Assembly: GCF_026151205.1 (NCBI RefSeq)
Contig: NC_087079.1
Span: 18,374,287-18,403,570, forward strand
Reading direction: 5' to 3'
DNA: 29,284 bases
DNA from: Bolinopsis microptera
Taxonomy: Eukaryota > Ctenophora > Tentaculata > Lobata > Bolinopsidae
This document shows, piece by piece, positions 27,959-29,284 of this stretch; the first letter of the stretch is position 1; each line of letters begins with the position of its first letter. A model generated the notes under the pieces. It had not been told where the DNA came from. It worked only from the letters and a program-made list of their open reading frames with translations, and did no database searches. Position numbers and translations under genes: made by a program.

Positions 27959-28487
27959 AAAGACCGAAGTCCCGGCCAATAGCCTGGTTCCCCTGGGTTG
28001 TTGTAAAATGATAATATAAAAATCCGAAGTCCCGGTCAGTAACCTGAACTGTGTTTAGGATAACTGAAAAAAAAAAAAAAAAAAAAAAGAAAAAAAAGAA
28101 AAGGGGATATATATTAGTCAGTTGAGACACCTGTTTAACCTCCCTCTGAAGTCCTCCTTTATGAGGCAGCCTTTTAGCCTGCATAACCCTTTGTGGAGCT
28201 GGTATTGATTTGTTTGTTTTGGTTCATTACCACTGGTTTTTAAGTTAGTTGAGAGGATTGCATAATCTATCCTCATATCACACCCATCTCATTTAATCAT
28301 CATTCACATATGGCCATTTATACACAGAAGAAAGAAGATTTATAAAGATCTACAGAAGAAGCATTTCTAAACAGCTGCCAACGCCTAACGAATAAGTTCT
28401 CCTGCTACATGTTCTGGTATCCGTGAAGATCGCCTAATAAAGCCGGATACCGTGAAGAAACAGAAAGAAAAACTAAAAGAGGACTGA
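27666..28487 (+). other. Long 3' untranslated region of copia element with poly(A) tracts
   Basis: About 820 bp with no coding frame. Contains a pure A run of about 56 at 27900-27955 and an A/G-rich run at 28067-28102. Between them are two copies of CCGAAGTCCCGGYCARTARCC about 60 bp apart (27964 and 28024). The purine-rich stretch AAAGAAAAACTAAAAGAGG just before the 3' LTR is the likely polypurine tract. Confidence 0.75.
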
Positions 28488-28620
28488 TGTTAATCTTATA
28501 TACCATTTGCAGGATGGCAGAAACTCCAGGAGGCTTTGTCTGACTTGATTTGTATTCCTTGTTTGAAGTTCATGTTTCTATCATCCACTAGTGTTACTGT
28601 CTCACTTTATTGAATTAAAA
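28488..28620 (+). repeat. 3' LTR of copia element
   Basis: Reads as identical to 23227-23359 over 133 bp. Confidence 0.95.
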
Positions 28621-28625
28621 GGGTA
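28621..28625 (+). repeat. 5-bp target-site duplication GGGTA (right)
   Basis: Matches 23222-23226. Removing the element plus this copy makes LINE ORF1 continuous in frame. Confidence 0.9.
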
Positions 28626-29284
28626 TGCTGTTGGATACAGCACTCGAGATGGCATCAGATACAGCTTGGATGTTTTTGCTGTAGTCGACGCTAAACTTGA
28701 GAGCTTCATCCAATTTAGACGCGGTGCTGCTGTTTGGCTTGGGATGGATTGATGTGAAGCACCATGGACATTCCCAGTACTGAAGGATGGCATCAAGACC
28801 AATCTGTTGTGGGGAGCCACTTGTAATCTGGTTTGCTCCCTTGAGGTTGCTGCAGGAGGCGTGCCAATGCTGAGAGCATCTGCAACATTTGAGAAGCCAT
28901 TCTTTGCCCTCAGAGCTTGCTCGACAGGGGCAGTTACCTTTAATGGCACGTTGCTTTGGACTTCCTTGATCTTTTTCTTCTTCTTCTGTATGGAAGGGTG
29001 GGAACGGTTTGTAAATAGGGCTCATAGGGCTATGAGGACTATCTCTTAGGCCACCAGGGTCGATTATGAGGCTTGGACTAATTTTTAGGGTCAGAGATGT
29101 AAGTGGCTGTAATGTTGATGGTCCCGGTGAAGCAACAGTAAGCAGCTTTTCAGTTGGCAGACTGTTTGATCTTCGCCGTCCTGAGATGTTGGCTGCAGGG
29201 TTCTTCTGATTAGCCTTGCTTGTGAGGGGGCTCTTTCTGTGAAGAGGATTAGTCACTTTAGGGGAATGAGGTGGAGTAGCCTTA
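28626..29284 (-). CDS. LINE ORF1, N-terminal part: PHD finger (partial, runs off the window)
   Basis: The minus-strand frame is open from the window edge (first full codon at 29283) to the copia junction, giving residues 1-220 of the visible ORF1. The apparent start at 29256 is a GTG and is not a real start; the frame continues to the edge without a stop. After a Ser/Pro-rich, basic N-terminus comes a PHD-type C4HC3 finger at about 118-175: CPC (C118, C120), CCRCSQHWHASC (C133, C136, H141, C144) and W-x-CPWC (C172, C175). A helical stretch (KLDEALKFSVDYSKNIQAVS) follows, then the junction. The copia insertion truncates the product just past the finger, separating it from the dioxygenase and esterase parts at 21890-23226. 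Confidence 0.85.

Larger units (their letters stand above)
23227..28620 (+). mobile_element. Intact Ty1/copia LTR retrotransposon, 5394 bp, inserted in LINE ORF1
   Basis: Two 133-bp direct repeats that read as identical bound one uninterrupted Gag-Pol frame with integrase before reverse transcriptase, the copia order. Target duplication GGGTA. The LTR starts TGTTAATC but ends ATTAAAA rather than the canonical CA. Very short LTRs and an integrase C-terminus with a WRGPGTVIGV segment resemble GalEa-type copia elements of aquatic invertebrates (inference). Antisense to the host LINE and younger than it. Confidence 0.95.
17881..29284 (-). mobile_element. CR1/Jockey-group non-LTR retrotransposon (LINE), interrupted by a copia element, 5' end outside window
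   Basis: Minus-strand element with two ORFs. ORF1 is split at 23226/28626 by the copia insertion. ORF2 (18519-21884) is intact with endonuclease and reverse transcriptase and no RNase H. An esterase in ORF1, PHD fingers and an apurinic-type endonuclease place it in the CR1/Jockey group rather than R2 or RTE (family knowledge). The right boundary is beyond the window. The 3' boundary is tentative. All coding parts are free of stops, so apart from the insertion the copy looks young. Confidence 0.85.

Noticed and set aside
29254-29256. GTG as start of LINE ORF1
   Set aside because: GTG is not a normal eukaryotic start and the frame stays open to the window edge.

Overview
This is a eukaryotic, almost certainly invertebrate-animal, genomic window. 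There are no bacterial operons. Coding density outside transposons is very low, AT-rich intergenic DNA carries many simple and tandem repeats, one short exon ends at a consensus GTAAGT splice donor, and AATAAA signals are present. The large ORFs all belong to transposable elements: a Ty3/gypsy element, a Ty1/copia element and a CR1/Jockey-type LINE. The species cannot be named from the sequence; the short-LTR copia element resembles the GalEa-type lineage of aquatic invertebrates (inference).

Layout. 1-2.7 kb: non-coding DNA with several tandem arrays. 2711-2865: an uninterrupted (CTG/CAG)~51 tract. 4.5-5.0 kb: the only plausible host exons, namely a minus-strand first exon starting with an MGC lipidation motif and a possible plus-strand acidic terminal exon. 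5.9-6.8 kb: direct repeats and a decayed minus-strand LINE fragment. 6.9-8.6 kb: palindromic foldback DNA and a striking inverted pair of 10-bp tandem arrays. 9.1-9.4 kb: a hydrophobic minus-strand open frame with a polyadenylation signal. 9508-9935: a 428-bp non-autonomous hAT element with 8-bp target duplication GTAAATTA, terminal inverted repeats and a leftover transposase C-terminus. 10478-15437: an intact gypsy element (135-bp identical-looking LTRs, TSD ATGCG) inserted into a decayed hAT transposase whose two halves flank it. 16.2-18.3 kb: non-coding DNA with inverted and tandem repeats. 18.3 kb to the right edge: a LINE on the minus strand whose ORF1 is split by an intact copia element at 23227-28620 (133-bp identical-looking LTRs, TSD GGGTA).

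The most interesting object is the LINE. Removing the copia element and one GGGTA copy restores the ORF1 frame exactly. The joined ORF1 (at least 664 aa, open at the window edge) carries, in order, a PHD-type zinc finger, a convincing AlkB-like 2-oxoglutarate/Fe(II) dioxygenase domain (HxD, distal H, RxxxxxR) and an SGNH esterase domain. ORF2 begins 5 nt after the ORF1 stop and carries its own PHD finger, an apurinic-type endonuclease and a reverse transcriptase. A nucleic-acid demethylase-like domain in a LINE accessory protein suggests a role in repairing or demodifying the element's RNA template. Both LTR elements were inserted into older transposons, both encode Gag-Pol as one uninterrupted frame, and both start that frame at or within about 14 nt of the 5' LTR edge.
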